Below are positions 8,306 to 19,206 of a DNA stretch of 64,000 bases, one piece after another; within the stretch, counting starts at the first letter, position 1, and every line of letters starts with the position of its first letter. The stretch spans positions 1 through 64,000 of the forward strand of contig CABZCF010000003.1 of assembly GCA_902524235.1 (NCBI GenBank), given 5' to 3'. Made by a program: the position numbers and the translations under genes. The notes under the pieces were generated by a model. That model saw nothing but the letters and a program-made list of their open reading frames with translations. It was not told where the DNA came from and ran no database searches. Origin of the DNA: an uncultured Pelagibacteraceae bacterium (GTDB lineage Bacteria > Pseudomonadota > Alphaproteobacteria > Pelagibacterales > Pelagibacteraceae).

Positions 8306-9559
8306 ATGAAAAATAAATATTCAATATTTTCGTTAATAAAAAACGCTTTAAGTGGACATGAAAATTGGCAAAGAGCTTGGAGAGATCCAGAACCAAAAAA
8401 AGAATATGATGCAATAATTATTGGTGGTGGTGGCCATGGATTAGCAACAGCTTACTATTTGGCAAAAAAGCATAAATTGATAAATATTGCAGTTGTGGAA
8501 AAAGGATGGATTGGTGGAGGAAATACCGGTAGAAACACAACTATTATAAGATCAAATTATTTGTGGGATGCTAGTGCAGGGCTTTACGATCATGCTTTAA
8601 AAATTTGGGAAGGTTTATCTCAAGAACTTAATTATAATGTAATGTTTAGTCAGAGAGGAGTTATGAACCTTGCACACAATCTTCAAGACGTAAGAGATTT
8701 AAAAAGAAGAACACATGCAAATAGATTAAATGGAATTGATGCGGTATGGTTAAATACAGAGGAAGTTAAAAAGTTTTGTCCAATTATTAATACTTCACCT
8801 AATATAAGATATCCAGTTTTAGGTGGAACATTACAAAAAAGAGCTGGAACCGCTAGACACGACGCAGTTGCATGGGGGTATGCTAGAGGTGCTGATGCTA
8901 TGGGAGTTGACATCATCCAAAATTGTGAAGTAAAAGGAATTAAAAGAAATGGTGATCAAGTAGAGGGAATAGAAACAACAAAAGGTTTTATCAAATCAAA
9001 AAAAATTGGAGTAGTTGCAGCTGGTCACTCAAGTGTAATAGCTAACATGGCTGGTATAAGATTACCCTTAGAAAGTAAGCCACTTCAAGCCTTAGTATCA
9101 GAACCCGTAAAACCAATTATTGATACGGTTGTTATGTCTAATGCTGTACATGCTTACGTAAGTCAATCAGATAAAGGCGAATTAGTTATTGGAGCTGGTA
9201 CTGACTCTTATATTTCATATACTCAAAAAGGAAGTCACAATATTGTAGAGGAAACCTTAAGAGCAATTTTAGAATTATATCCAATATTTAGTAGAATGAA
9301 AATGTTGAGACAATGGGGAGGAATTGTTGATATTTGTCCTGACGCAAGTCCAATTATTAGTAAAACTCAAATTAAAGGTCTATATTTTAATTGTGGATGG
9401 GGTACCGGGGGATTTAAAGCAACACCAGGCTCAGGCGATTTATTTGCTCATACAATTGCGAACGATGAACCACATAAATTGAATGCAGCTTTCAATCTAA
9501 ACAGATTTGTAAGTGGAGATCTTGTTGATGAACATGGTGCTGCTGCTGTTGCACACTAA
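8306..9559 (+). CDS. soxB: Sarcosine oxidase, beta subunit
   Basis: FAD/FMN-bearing subunit of heterotetrameric sarcosine oxidase, which oxidatively demethylates sarcosine to glycine and passes the methyl carbon to tetrahydrofolate. It has the FAD-binding [14 protein letters not shown] near residue 40. The segment [16 protein letters not shown], about residue 185, contains the His expected to hold covalent FMN in this family. The C-terminal [15 protein letters not shown] is also typical. The track ORF begins at 8249, 8 bp from the tRNA. I prefer the ATG at 8306 ([20 protein letters not shown]) because homologues start here and the upstream 19 residues are not family-like. The stop overlaps the soxD ATG by one base. 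Confidence 0.95.
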   Translation: MKNKYSIFSLIKNALSGHENWQRAWRDPEPKKEYDAIIIGGGGHGLATAYYLAKKHKLINIAVVEKGWIGGGNTGRNTTIIRSNYLWDASAGLYDHALKIWEGLSQELNYNVMFSQRGVMNLAHNLQDVRDLKRRTHANRLNGIDAVWLNTEEVKKFCPIINTSPNIRYPVLGGTLQKRAGTARHDAVAWGYARGADAMGVDIIQNCEVKGIKRNGDQVEGIETTKGFIKSKKIGVVAAGHSSVIANMAGIRLPLESKPLQALVSEPVKPIIDTVVMSNAVHAYVSQSDKGELVIGAGTDSYISYTQKGSHNIVEETLRAILELYPIFSRMKMLRQWGGIVDICPDASPIISKTQIKGLYFNCGWGTGGFKATPGSGDLFAHTIANDEPHKLNAAFNLNRFVSGDLVDEHGAAAVAH

Positions 9560-9834
9560 TGTTTATAATTAATTGTCCTTATTGTGGTGAAAGAGATCAA
9601 ACAGAATTTTCGTGTGGTGGTGAAGCTCATATAGAAAGACCAAAACAGCCAACTGAGTTAAGTGATGATCAATGGGCTGAATATCTATTTATGAGGAAAA
9701 ATATTAAAGGTGTGCAGTTTGAAAGATGGAACCATGCTCATGGATGTAGAAAGTGGTTTAATATGGTTAGAGATACTTCTAATGACAAAATTCAAGCGGT
9801 TTATAAGATGGGTGAAAAACCTCCAGTTAAATAA
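9559..9834 (+). CDS. soxD: Sarcosine oxidase, delta subunit
   Basis: Small zinc-binding subunit of the heterotetrameric enzyme, 91 residues, the normal length. The N-terminal INCPYCGERDQTEFSCGGEAH carries the zinc Cys pair. The C-terminal WNHAHGCRKWFNMVRDT is the other conserved patch and supplies further His/Cys ligands. It is translationally coupled to soxB (TAATG) and sits 2 bp before soxA, in the canonical B-D-A-G order. Confidence 0.95.
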   Translation: MFIINCPYCGERDQTEFSCGGEAHIERPKQPTELSDDQWAEYLFMRKNIKGVQFERWNHAHGCRKWFNMVRDTSNDKIQAVYKMGEKPPVK

Positions 9835-9836
9835 TT

Positions 9837-12800
9837 ATGTCAAAAAATTTAAGAATAAATAAAAATAATTTTATAGATCAAACAACAAGAATTTCATTTA
9901 AATTTAATGGTCAAAAACTCTTTGGATATAAAGGTGATACATTGGCATCAGCATTGTTGGCTAATAATATTCATCTAGTTGGTAGAAGTTTTAAATACCA
10001 TCGTCCTAGAGGAATAATGACATGCGGCTCAGAGGAACCAAACGCAATAGTACAAATTGGAAATGATCCTTCATTAACAGATCCTAACGTAAGAGCAACT
10101 GAGATTGAACTATATGAGGGTTTAGATGCATCAAGTCAAAACTGTTGGCCAAGTGTAAATTTCGATATTGGAGGAATAAATAATTTTCTATCCCCTCTAC
10201 TGCCTGCTGGATTTTACTATAAAACTTTTATGTGGCCTGCAAGTTTTTGGGAAAAATATGAGTATTTTATTAGGCACTCTGCTGGTCTTGGTAAAGCACC
10301 TACAAAATCCGATCCAGATATTTATGATCATCAGTATTCACATTGTGATGTATTAGTTGTTGGCGGAGGTATTTCAGGAATTATATCAGCAAAATTGTCG
10401 GCAGAAAAAGGTTTAGATACAATCTTAATCGATGACAAAAGTTTCTTAGGGGGTTCAACGATATATCAAGAAAATGAATGCTATAAAATTAACAGTGTTA
10501 ATTCAAATAAATGGTTAGCTAATGAAATAGAAAGTTTGAAAAACTATCCAAATTTGCTTGTTAAGAATAGAACTAGTCTTGCAGCGTTTCATGGATATAA
10601 TTACTTATTAGCTAGAGAAAGTTTAACTGATCATTTAAGTGTTAATGAGAGAAAAGGCAAAGTAAGACAAAGATTGTGGAAAATCAGAGCTAAAAAAGTA
10701 ATTATAGCATCCGGATCTATTGAAAGACCATTAATATTTAGTAACAACGATAGACCTGGAATTATACTTTCATCCTCAATAAAAAAATATATCGATTATT
10801 ATGGTGTTAAAACTGGAGAAAATATTTCACTTTTTACTAACAATGACAGTGCATATGAAGCTGCAATATCTCTTTATAAAAGTGGAGTTAAAGTAAATGT
10901 GATTGTGGATATTCGTAAAAATTCAGACTCCTTAATTGTAAAAGAAGCATTAGAGTTGGGATTAAAAGTATTATGGGAGTCAAGCGTAGTAGATACTCAA
11001 GGATATAAAAGAATTAAATCATTTGAAGTAATGAAACTCTCAGATGACGGTTATAATGTTGTAGGAAATAGATCTAAATATAGTTGTGATTGCTTAGGTA
11101 TTTCAGGTGGTTGGACTCCTATGGTTCACTTATTTACACAATCTGGTGGAAAATTAAAATTTAGAAATGAAGATAATGTGTTTATACCTGATGAAAATAA
11201 AACTCCTTCAAATCAAATCAGTGTTGGGTCATGTAATGGTGAATTTAAATTAAATGAAATCGTAGTTAACACTATTGAAAATTTAAAAAGCTTTCTAAGT
11301 TTAAATAACTCGTGCTACGATGGAATTAAAATTATTTGTCCAGATGAAAAATCAAAAAGAAATATTTGGCTACTACCCTCAGATAAACCTATTGGAAAAA
11401 CAAAACCATTTTTAGATTTTCAAAATGATTCTACTGCTAAAGATGTTAAACTTGCGTTACGAGAAGGATTTAAATCAATAGAACATGTAAAAAGATATAC
11501 AACTACTGGAATGGGTACTGATCAAGGAAAATTATCTAATATGCATGCATTAGGTATTATCGCAGATACTACAGGCACAAATATGGGTGAACTTGGAACT
11601 ACAACTTTCAGACCACCTTATACACCTTTAACATTTGGAGCAATTGTAGGAAGAAATGTCGGAAAATTTTTTGACCACACAAGAAAAACTGCAATCCATA
11701 ACTGGCATGTAAAAAATAAGGCAGAATTTGAAAATGTAGGTCATTGGAAGCGACCTTGGTATTTTCCAAAAAATGGTGAAAATATGCACCAAGCAGTTCA
11801 AAGAGAAAGTAAAGCAGCTAGAGACAGCGCCGGTATATTAGATGCATCCACCCTAGGAAAAATTGATATCCAGGGAACTGATTCTTCGGAATTTTTAAAT
11901 AGAATTTATACCAATGCTTGGTCAAAACTTGAAATAGGTAAATGTAGGTATGGATTAATGCTTAATGAAGACGGTATGGTTTACGATGATGGTGTAACAA
12001 CAAGACTTGGTGAAAATCATTATATAATGACAACAACAACTGGAGGAGCAGCAAATGTTTTATCTAAGTTGGAAGATTATCTACAAACAGAGTGGCCAGA
12101 ATTAGATGTTTATTTGACTACAGTAACTGATCAATACTCAACAATTAGTATTTGTGGTCCTAATTCAAAAAAAATACTTGCTAAAATTGTTCCAGGTCTT
12201 GATTTATCAGACAATAATTTTCCTCATATGTCATTTAAAAATACTAAAATAAGTAATGTTAATTGCAGAATAATGAGAATAAGTTTTACAGGAGAACACA
12301 GCTACGAGATAAATATTCAATCAAATTATGCAGAAGATGTGTGGATTAAATGTATGGAAGCTGGAAAAGAATTTAATTTAACACCTTACGGCACTGAAAC
12401 AATGCACCTTTTAAGAGCTGAAAAAGGATTTATAATTACAGGTCAAGATACTGATGGAACATTAACCCCTTCAGATTTACAAATGGATTGGATTATAGGA
12501 AAAAGGAAATTTGATTTTATTGGTAAGAGATCACTTTATAGAAGTGATACAATTAGAGAAGATAGGAAACAATTGGTTGGTCTTTTAACAGAGGATCCAA
12601 AAGAAGTTTTGGAAGAAGGAGCGCAATTAGTTGAAAATATTAACAAAAAGCCTATCGAAATGTTAGGGCATGTCACCTCTAGTTATTTCAGCCCTAATTT
12701 AAATAAATCAATAGCCCTTGCGGTTGTAAAAAGTGGAAAGAAACTTAAAGGCAAAAAACTTATAGTGCCGATGGAAAATAAAAATATAAATGTAACAATA

Positions 12801-12848
12801 ACCGACACCGTGTTTTACGATAAAGAAAATAAGAGACTAAATGCTTAG
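9837..12848 (+). CDS. soxA: Sarcosine oxidase, alpha subunit
   Basis: Large subunit of heterotetrameric sarcosine oxidase, 1003 residues. The N-terminal part (about 15-95) is a ferredoxin-like domain with CGSEEPNAIVQIG. A pyridine-nucleotide/FAD oxidoreductase section follows, with DVLVVGGGISGIISA near 170. From about 620 to the end there is a GcvT-like aminomethyltransferase domain (KAEFENVGHWKRPWYFP, LLRAEKGFIITGQDTDGT), which receives the one-carbon unit on tetrahydrofolate to make 5,10-methylene-THF. In SAR11-like cells such enzymes help turn methylated amines into glycine and C1 units (known biology of the group, inferred here). Its end overlaps soxG by 8 bp. Confidence 0.95.
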   Translation: MSKNLRINKNNFIDQTTRISFKFNGQKLFGYKGDTLASALLANNIHLVGRSFKYHRPRGIMTCGSEEPNAIVQIGNDPSLTDPNVRATEIELYEGLDASSQNCWPSVNFDIGGINNFLSPLLPAGFYYKTFMWPASFWEKYEYFIRHSAGLGKAPTKSDPDIYDHQYSHCDVLVVGGGISGIISAKLSAEKGLDTILIDDKSFLGGSTIYQENECYKINSVNSNKWLANEIESLKNYPNLLVKNRTSLAAFHGYNYLLARESLTDHLSVNERKGKVRQRLWKIRAKKVIIASGSIERPLIFSNNDRPGIILSSSIKKYIDYYGVKTGENISLFTNNDSAYEAAISLYKSGVKVNVIVDIRKNSDSLIVKEALELGLKVLWESSVVDTQGYKRIKSFEVMKLSDDGYNVVGNRSKYSCDCLGISGGWTPMVHLFTQSGGKLKFRNEDNVFIPDENKTPSNQISVGSCNGEFKLNEIVVNTIENLKSFLSLNNSCYDGIKIICPDEKSKRNIWLLPSDKPIGKTKPFLDFQNDSTAKDVKLALREGFKSIEHVKRYTTTGMGTDQGKLSNMHALGIIADTTGTNMGELGTTTFRPPYTPLTFGAIVGRNVGKFFDHTRKTAIHNWHVKNKAEFENVGHWKRPWYFPKNGENMHQAVQRESKAARDSAGILDASTLGKIDIQGTDSSEFLNRIYTNAWSKLEIGKCRYGLMLNEDGMVYDDGVTTRLGENHYIMTTTTGGAANVLSKLEDYLQTEWPELDVYLTTVTDQYSTISICGPNSKKILAKIVPGLDLSDNNFPHMSFKNTKISNVNCRIMRISFTGEHSYEINIQSNYAEDVWIKCMEAGKEFNLTPYGTETMHLLRAEKGFIITGQDTDGTLTPSDLQMDWIIGKRKFDFIGKRSLYRSDTIREDRKQLVGLLTEDPKEVLEEGAQLVENINKKPIEMLGHVTSSYFSPNLNKSIALAVVKSGKKLKGKKLIVPMENKNINVTITDTVFYDKENKRLNA

Positions 12849-13404
12849 TTTTAATTCACCAATTAAAGAAGAAAAAAAATATAATGATTTGAAAATTGTA
12901 GAAATTGAGCCAACTATAAAAATTAATTTAAGAAGTAATAAAAGAGAATTTTCAACAAAGATTGGAAAAATATTGTCTATTTTACCTCCTAACGAGGCAA
13001 ATACTTCATCAGGTAATGAAAATTATAATTTTCTATGGTTAAGCCCTGATGAATGGCTTGTATATTCAAACAATATCAATCACACATTAGATAATCAAAT
13101 AGAGTTAGAGAATAATTTATTTAATGAAATATCTAAGCTAAATCAAGGAGCTGTTACTAATGTATCTGACAATTGGGTGATGATTAATTTAAAAGGTAGT
13201 AAAACCTTTGATTTACTTTCAAAAAGCTGTCCTTTTAATTTTAAAGATTTCAAAAATAAGAAAGGCTCAGTGGTTCAAACTGTTTTAAACCATGTAGATG
13301 TAATATTACATAACAAAGATGAGAATGATTTAAACCTATTCGTAAGAAGATCTTTCTCACAAGATTTATGGTTGTGGATTAACGATAGCGCTCGTTTTCT
13401 CTAA
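12841..13404 (+). CDS. soxG: Sarcosine oxidase, gamma subunit
   Basis: Fourth subunit of the oxidase, 187 residues, related to the C-terminal GcvT-like fold. Family-like segments are FLWLSPDEWLVYS, AVTNVSDNWVMINLKGSKTFDLLSKSCPF and the final VRRSFSQDLWLWINDSARF. It starts within the last codons of soxA (8 bp overlap) and completes soxBDAG. Its 3' end overlaps the convergent MATE gene by 39 bp, leaving no room for a separate terminator. Confidence 0.92.
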   Translation: MLSFNSPIKEEKKYNDLKIVEIEPTIKINLRSNKREFSTKIGKILSILPPNEANTSSGNENYNFLWLSPDEWLVYSNNINHTLDNQIELENNLFNEISKLNQGAVTNVSDNWVMINLKGSKTFDLLSKSCPFNFKDFKNKKGSVVQTVLNHVDVILHNKDENDLNLFVRRSFSQDLWLWINDSARFL

Positions 13405-14727
13405 TCTTGATTTTAAATAATAAACAATAATAGCAAGAAATATCGCAGAGAAAATCCAATTAACTACAGTCCAAATCCAGAAAAAAGTTTCAAAGCTAGC
13501 ATTTATGTATTTTGCAAATAAATAAACCATAAGTGGATTAAAAATGTTTCTGAATATATTAGATATCATGGCATATTCTGATTTTTTTAATGCCATAAAC
13601 AATCCATTTGAAAGAAAAAAAATTGGATAAGCAGGTAAAATAAATGCACAGATTTTTAAATAATTGGATCCAAATTTTATAACTTCAATGTCATTTGAAA
13701 AGAAGCTCATTATAGAATTTGATAAAATAAATAAGAAAAAACCAGAAATTAACATTATTAAAAATGAATATTTAATAGAGGTAAAGTATGTCTCTTTTAC
13801 TCTGTTAAGATTTCTTGCTCCAAAATTTTGGGAAATAATTGAAATTATTGCTGTATTAATTCCCAAAATTGGTAATAACACAACTTGCTCTATTCTTGTA
13901 CCAGCACCATAACCTGCTACCGCATACTCACCTGTGATACCTACATAAGCAATAACTATTGCTGCCGTTATTGAATACGCAAAAATTGAAATTACGATTG
14001 GCATTGATGTAAAAAAAATATTTATAAAGTAAAATAATTTAGGTTTTAGATAATGTTTAGTAATCTCTTTTACGATTTTATTCCTTAAAACTTTCCAGAG
14101 AATTGCTAAAAAAACCACCGACTGAGCAATTATTGTTGCAATAGCTATTCCTTTTACACCAAGAGCTGGTATAAAAAAAAGCCCAAAAATTAAAATTGGA
14201 TTTAATATTAGATTTAAAAAAAAAGATAGTATCAATAAATTTCTGTAGGTTTTTGTATCACCTTCTGCATGTAGAAGAGAATTTAATGCTACAATTAATA
14301 TAAATAATATAGACCCTTTAAATATAATATCAGTGTATTGTAATCCCAGATCTGTTACTTCACTGGTAGTTACCATCAACAAAAAAAAATTATCCGTTAA
14401 ATTTAAACCTATAAAACTGATTATAATCGATATTAAAATCGCAAAATAGATTATATGAGTAAAATAATTAAGAATATTTTTTTTATTATTCTCCCCAATA
14501 CTATTTCCAATTAAAGATGTTCCAGCAACAGTGACACCAATGGACGAAGCAACAATAACAAAATACATTGGAAAAGCTTTACTTAAAGCTGCTAAGGCTT
14601 CTGGAGATATCATGCCTGCATAAAATGTATCAACTATATTATATAAAGTTTGAAAAAACATTCCTACCATTGCTGGTAATGCAAGCTTACGAACTAAAAA
14701 TGGAATCTTATCTTTCAGTAAATCCAA
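13366..14727 (-). CDS. MATE family efflux transporter
   Basis: Inner-membrane multidrug/toxin exporter of the MATE (NorM/DinF) family, driven by Na+ or H+. The 453 residues hold about 12 hydrophobic segments in two repeats. Family signatures are KLALPAMVGMFFQTLYNIVDTFYAGM at the start and a matching AVAGYGAGTRIEQVVLLP in the second half. The start codon is TTG (14727), which places the conserved KLALP motif at the usual distance from the N-terminus. The substrate cannot be told from sequence. It sits 1 bp after trhO and overlaps soxG tail to tail. Confidence 0.9.
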   Translation of the reverse strand: MDLLKDKIPFLVRKLALPAMVGMFFQTLYNIVDTFYAGMISPEALAALSKAFPMYFVIVASSIGVTVAGTSLIGNSIGENNKKNILNYFTHIIYFAILISIIISFIGLNLTDNFFLLMVTTSEVTDLGLQYTDIIFKGSILFILIVALNSLLHAEGDTKTYRNLLILSFFLNLILNPILIFGLFFIPALGVKGIAIATIIAQSVVFLAILWKVLRNKIVKEITKHYLKPKLFYFINIFFTSMPIVISIFAYSITAAIVIAYVGITGEYAVAGYGAGTRIEQVVLLPILGINTAIISIISQNFGARNLNRVKETYFTSIKYSFLIMLISGFFLFILSNSIMSFFSNDIEVIKFGSNYLKICAFILPAYPIFFLSNGLFMALKKSEYAMISNIFRNIFNPLMVYLFAKYINASFETFFWIWTVVNWIFSAIFLAIIVYYLKSRLEKTSAIVNPQP

Positions 14728-14728
14728 C

Positions 14729-15628
14729 TTAAATCTCCCTTTGATAAAAATAATTTTTACCAGATTTTTTTGCTATTTTTATTTGTTTTTGTCGCATTCT
14801 AAACTTTTGTAACTGCTTGTTTGTCAATTTATTATAACAATTTGGGCATGATACACCCTCCTCGAAATTTTTAGACTTAGTATCATTTTTTGTAATAGGT
14901 TCTCTGCATCCTGCACAAATACTTAGGCTGCCTGGTTTTAGACTATGTTTAATTGAAACTCTATTATCAAAAACAAAACAATCCCCTTTCCAATAACTAT
15001 TTGTTTTTTTTATTTTATTTAAGTAATTTATTATGCCACCCTTTAATTGATAAACATTTTTAAATCCTTTATTTCTCAAATAATAACTTGCTTTTTCACA
15101 TCTGATTCCACCTGTACAAAACATACCAATTTTTTGATTTTTTTTAAGTATTTTAAAAAATTTTGGAAACTCTCTGAAACTGTTTAATTTTGGATTAATA
15201 GACCCTTTAAATGTACCGACTTTAAACTCAAAGTTTTTTCTAGTATCAATTAATATGGTATCTTTTCTTTCAATAAATTTATTCCATTCGTGTGGCGTTA
15301 ACTCATTGTCTGAAATCTTTTTCTTAATTTTTATACCTAAAGGGACTACTTCTTTTTTAATTTTAATTTTACCCTTATGAAATGGTTGAAATTTATACTT
15401 AGTTAAGTTTTCGTTATTAAATTTATTAATATTAAAAATTTTTTTTAAAATTTTAATAATATTATCAAATTTATTTATTTTAAAACTTATAGTTCCATTT
15501 AATCCTTCGTTTGATATTATAATTGTTCCTCTGATATCATTTTTTGTAAATAAACTATCCAAAGATTTTTTTTTTGACTTTAAATTAGTTAATTTTTTGA
15601 ATTTATAAAAACCAAATATGCTATACAT
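14729..15628 (-). CDS. trhO: tRNA uridine(34) hydroxylase, rhodanese-like (TrhO)
   Basis: YceA/UPF0176-type protein that hydroxylates U34 of some tRNAs (known for E. coli TrhO, inferred here). The 299 residues comprise an N-terminal acylphosphatase-like domain (IIISNEGLNGTISFK), a central rhodanese domain with the catalytic-loop Cys in FCTGGIRCEKASYYL, and a C-terminal Cys cluster (SICAGCREPI and SCPNCY). It overlaps the O-methyltransferase stop by one base and is followed immediately by the MATE gene. Confidence 0.9.
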   Translation of the reverse strand: MYSIFGFYKFKKLTNLKSKKKSLDSLFTKNDIRGTIIISNEGLNGTISFKINKFDNIIKILKKIFNINKFNNENLTKYKFQPFHKGKIKIKKEVVPLGIKIKKKISDNELTPHEWNKFIERKDTILIDTRKNFEFKVGTFKGSINPKLNSFREFPKFFKILKKNQKIGMFCTGGIRCEKASYYLRNKGFKNVYQLKGGIINYLNKIKKTNSYWKGDCFVFDNRVSIKHSLKPGSLSICAGCREPITKNDTKSKNFEEGVSCPNCYNKLTNKQLQKFRMRQKQIKIAKKSGKNYFYQREI

Positions 15629-16284
15629 TACTTTTTTCTACAAACAGATAAACCATCACCAATTGGCAAAATTAAACTCTCTACGCGATTATCATCTTTT
15701 ATAAATTTATTAAATTCTCTTATTTTTAGTGTTAGTCTATCATTTTTATTTTGATCAGCAACATCACCATACCACAGAACATTATCAACAACTATAATCC
15801 CATTATTATTTAATATATTAAGAGAATTATTAAAATAATTTATATAATTTTCTTTATCTGCATCTATGAATATAAAATCAAATTTTTTTTTTTGATTAAG
15901 TAAATCGTCTAAAGATACAGTAGCGTTATTTATTAAAAGATTAATTTTATTATCTATCTTCGCTTTTTTAAAAAAACTTTTAGCTACATCAGAAGTTTCT
16001 TTATTTTTATCTAAAGCTGTTAATTTGCTATTTTCATCCATCGCTAAAGCCATTGTTAAAGAACTTAAGCCTGTAAATGTTCCAATTTCTAAAATATTTT
16101 TAGGTTTAATAATTTTGACAATTAAATGTAAAAAGTGGCATTGACTTATAGAAATTTGCATTTTTTTTATTTCACCAAGAGTTTCATTGTATTTAATTAT
16201 TTCATATTGGACTGGATGTAGTTTAACTGAGTGACTATTAATATATTCTTCGATTTGATAGTTTAGATTTAGATTTGAACCCAT
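15628..16284 (-). CDS. SAM-dependent O-methyltransferase (COMT/family 3)
   Basis: Class I methyltransferase, 218 residues, of the family that includes caffeoyl-CoA and catechol O-methyltransferases. SAM motif I is ILEIGTFTGLSSLTMALA (about 58-76), the metal-binding acidic motif is FDFIFIDADKENY, and VVDNVLWYGDV follows. The natural acceptor in bacteria of this type is usually unknown, so I give no specific function. It overlaps trhO by one base and lies 1 bp after gatB, so it is probably co-transcribed with gatCAB. Confidence 0.88.
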   Translation of the reverse strand: MGSNLNLNYQIEEYINSHSVKLHPVQYEIIKYNETLGEIKKMQISISQCHFLHLIVKIIKPKNILEIGTFTGLSSLTMALAMDENSKLTALDKNKETSDVAKSFFKKAKIDNKINLLINNATVSLDDLLNQKKKFDFIFIDADKENYINYFNNSLNILNNNGIIVVDNVLWYGDVADQNKNDRLTLKIREFNKFIKDDNRVESLILPIGDGLSVCRKK

Positions 16285-16285
16285 A

Positions 16286-17752
16286 TTAGTTGAGCTTTTT
16301 CTTTAAAATTTCATTAACTAGCTGAGGATTTGCCTTTCCATTAGATTGTTTCATAACTTGACCTACAAAAAAACCGAATAATTTATCTTTTCCTGATTTA
16401 TATGCTTCAACGTTTTTAGGGTTATCTATAATAACTTTATCAATAATTTTCTCCAATTCTTTAGGATCACTTTGTTGCTTTAAACCTTTTTTCTCAACTA
16501 TGTTTTTTGGATCTTTGCCACTATCAGCCATAATTTCAAAAACAGTTTTTGCAATTTTTCCTGAAATAGTTCCATCTTTTATTAGATTAATAAGTTTTGC
16601 TAAATTTTCTGATGTAATAGGGCTTTCTGTAATTTCTATACTTTTATTATTTAATAAGGCAAATAATTCTCCGGTGATCCAATTTGTTGCAAGTTTAACA
16701 TCAGATTTTTTTGAAACATCCTCAAAATATTTTGAAGTCTCTATATCAGATACAAGAATATTAGCCTCATACGGTGATAAATTAAATTTTTCAATAAACC
16801 TTTTCTTTTTTTCATCTGGTAATTCAGGAATTTCTTTTTTGATTTCATTAATAAAGTCATCATTTAACTCCAAAGGTAAAAGGTCAGGATCTGGAAAATA
16901 TCTATAATCATGTGCGTCTTCTTTTGTACGCATTGATCGGGTTTCATTCTTTTTTGTATCAAATAATCTTGTCTCTTGATCTATTGATCCACCTTCTTCT
17001 ATTATATCAACTTGTCTATTTGCTTCATAATCAATTGCCATCTGCATAAATTTAATAGAGTTTACATTTTTAATTTCACACCTAGTGCCAAGTTCAGTTT
17101 CGCCTTTTTTTCTTACAGATACGTTAACATCAGCTCTTAAAGAACCCTCCTGCATATTTCCATCACAAGTGCCAAGATATCTCATAATTGATCTTAATTT
17201 TTTTATATAGGCATTAACTTCATCTAAGGATCTTAAATCGGGTTTACTTACTATTTCCATTAATGCTACCCCAGATCTATTTAAATCGACCAATGTATTT
17301 TGAGGGTCAATATCATGTATGCTTTTGCCAGCATCCTGCTCTAAATGTAGTCGCTCAATTCCTATCATTTTTTCTCCATCCGGCATATCTAATGTGACAG
17401 AACCCTCTCCTACTATTGGATTTTTATATTGGGAAATTTGATAGCCTTGTGGTAAATCGGCATAAAAATAATTTTTTCTATCAAATATTGATTTATTATT
17501 TATTTTAGCATTTAATCCAATTCCAGTTTTAATAGCTTGTTTGATACAAAATTCATTTATTACCGGCAACATTCCTGGAAAGGCAGCGTCTACTAAACTA
17601 ACTTGTGTGTTTGGTTCTGAACCAAACTTTGTTGGCGATGATGAAAATAATTTAGATTCTGATAGTACTTGCGCGTGCACCTCGAGACCAATTATTACCT
17701 CATATTCATTATTATCTCTTAAGATTAAATATTCTTTATTTTGATCACTCAT
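16286..17752 (-). CDS. gatB: Asp-tRNA(Asn)/Glu-tRNA(Gln) amidotransferase subunit B
   Basis: tRNA-binding kinase subunit of the GatCAB transamidation complex, which converts mischarged Glu-tRNA(Gln) or Asp-tRNA(Asn) to the correct amide. The 488 residues show the PET112/GatB signatures [40 protein letters not shown] and [12 protein letters not shown]-terminal helical YqeY-like domain follows, with [20 protein letters not shown]. The start overlaps the gatA stop as ATGA, in the order gatC-gatA-gatB. Confidence 0.96.
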   Translation of the reverse strand: MSDQNKEYLILRDNNEYEVIIGLEVHAQVLSESKLFSSSPTKFGSEPNTQVSLVDAAFPGMLPVINEFCIKQAIKTGIGLNAKINNKSIFDRKNYFYADLPQGYQISQYKNPIVGEGSVTLDMPDGEKMIGIERLHLEQDAGKSIHDIDPQNTLVDLNRSGVALMEIVSKPDLRSLDEVNAYIKKLRSIMRYLGTCDGNMQEGSLRADVNVSVRKKGETELGTRCEIKNVNSIKFMQMAIDYEANRQVDIIEEGGSIDQETRLFDTKKNETRSMRTKEDAHDYRYFPDPDLLPLELNDDFINEIKKEIPELPDEKKKRFIEKFNLSPYEANILVSDIETSKYFEDVSKKSDVKLATNWITGELFALLNNKSIEITESPITSENLAKLINLIKDGTISGKIAKTVFEIMADSGKDPKNIVEKKGLKQQSDPKELEKIIDKVIIDNPKNVEAYKSGKDKLFGFFVGQVMKQSNGKANPQLVNEILKKKLN

Positions 17753-19206
17753 TTAATCCACCAGTCGTTTATATGATTTTTATACCCAATATTTTTTTCA
17801 ATTGAATATGCAATATTCAAAATATTTTGTTCATCAAATGCCTTTCCAATAATCTGTAGTCCTAAAGGAAATCCATTATTATCATGACCTGCAGGGATTG
17901 AGATTGCAGGTATGCCAGCTAAATTTATAGGAACGGTGAAAATATCATTTAAATACATTGAAACAGGATCATTTAATTTTTCTCCTATTTTAAACGCTGA
18001 ACTAGGTGTAGATGGGGTTAAAATAGCGTCTACTTTTTTATAAGCCTCATCAAAATCATTTTTAATTAATCTTCTTACTTTTTGTGCTTTAAGATAATAA
18101 GCATCATAATAACCAGAGGATAATACATATGTACCAATCATAATTCTTCTTTTAACTTCGTCACCAAAACCCTCTGATCTTGTTTTTTCATACATATCAA
18201 TTAAATTTTCACCTTTAGATCTAAAGCCATATTTAACACCATCATATCTAGCTAAATTTGAAGAGGCCTCTGCAGGTGCAACAATATAATAAGTGGGTAA
18301 TGCGTAGTTAGTATTTGGAAGCGATATATCTATTACATCACCTCCATTATCTTTAATAATTTTAATTCCTTTCTCCCAAAGATCCTCTATTTCTTTTGGC
18401 ATTCCATCGACTCTATACTCTTTTGGTATACCAATTTTTTTACCCTTTATGTTTTCGTTTAAATCATTTAGGTAATCACCTCTTGTAAATTCAACAGAGG
18501 TGGAGTCTTTTGTATCAAAAGAGCTCATTACTTCTAAAAGCAATGCACAATCTTTTACATCCTGTGTCATAGGTCCTGCTTGATCTAAAGATGAAGCAAA
18601 AGCAACTATTCCATATCTGGAACAACTACCATAAGTTGGTTTTAGGCCAACAGTTCCGGTGAAAGATGCAGGTTGTCTTATAGAGCCGCCTGTGTCAGTT
18701 CCAATTGTGGCAGGTGTTAATTTGGCCGCAAGTGCTGCAGAAGATCCACCAGATGATCCTCCCGGTACTAAATTTTCTGAGATAGGATTCTGAACATTGC
18801 CATAATTGCTTGTTTCATTTGAAGAACCCATTGCAAATTCATCACAATTTAATTTTCCAATTATTATACCGCCATGATCTATGATATTTTGTGTTACGGT
18901 TGACTCGTAAGTAGGAATAAAATTTTCTAAAATTTTACTCCCTGCTGTAGTCCTCAAATTTTTAGTACAAAATAGATCTTTGACTGCTAAAGGGATACCA
19001 GGTATTTTTTTATTAAAGTCTGGTTTTTCATCAAACTCTTTGGCGCGATTTAAGGCATTATCAAAATTGTCTGTAATATAAGAATTTAATTTACTAGATT
19101 TTTTCGATCTATTAATAAACGCCTCGGTTATTTCTTTTGAAGACAATTTTTTATTTTTAATTTTATCTACTAGATCACATAATTTTAAATTATTTATTTC
19201 AGACAT
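17749..19206 (-). CDS. gatA: Asp-tRNA(Asn)/Glu-tRNA(Gln) amidotransferase subunit A
   Basis: Glutaminase subunit of GatCAB that supplies ammonia for tRNA amidation. Amidase-signature protein of 485 residues with the catalytic lysine in LAVKDLF, the signature [15 protein letters not shown], and [15 protein letters not shown] with the nucleophilic Ser. It is coupled to gatC (one-base TAATG overlap) and to gatB (ATGA). Together the three genes give the indirect route to Gln-tRNA and possibly Asn-tRNA. Confidence 0.97.
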   Translation of the reverse strand: MSEINNLKLCDLVDKIKNKKLSSKEITEAFINRSKKSSKLNSYITDNFDNALNRAKEFDEKPDFNKKIPGIPLAVKDLFCTKNLRTTAGSKILENFIPTYESTVTQNIIDHGGIIIGKLNCDEFAMGSSNETSNYGNVQNPISENLVPGGSSGGSSAALAAKLTPATIGTDTGGSIRQPASFTGTVGLKPTYGSCSRYGIVAFASSLDQAGPMTQDVKDCALLLEVMSSFDTKDSTSVEFTRGDYLNDLNENIKGKKIGIPKEYRVDGMPKEIEDLWEKGIKIIKDNGGDVIDISLPNTNYALPTYYIVAPAEASSNLARYDGVKYGFRSKGENLIDMYEKTRSEGFGDEVKRRIMIGTYVLSSGYYDAYYLKAQKVRRLIKNDFDEAYKKVDAILTPSTPSSAFKIGEKLNDPVSMYLNDIFTVPINLAGIPAISIPAGHDNNGFPLGLQIIGKAFDEQNILNIAYSIEKNIGYKNHINDWWIK

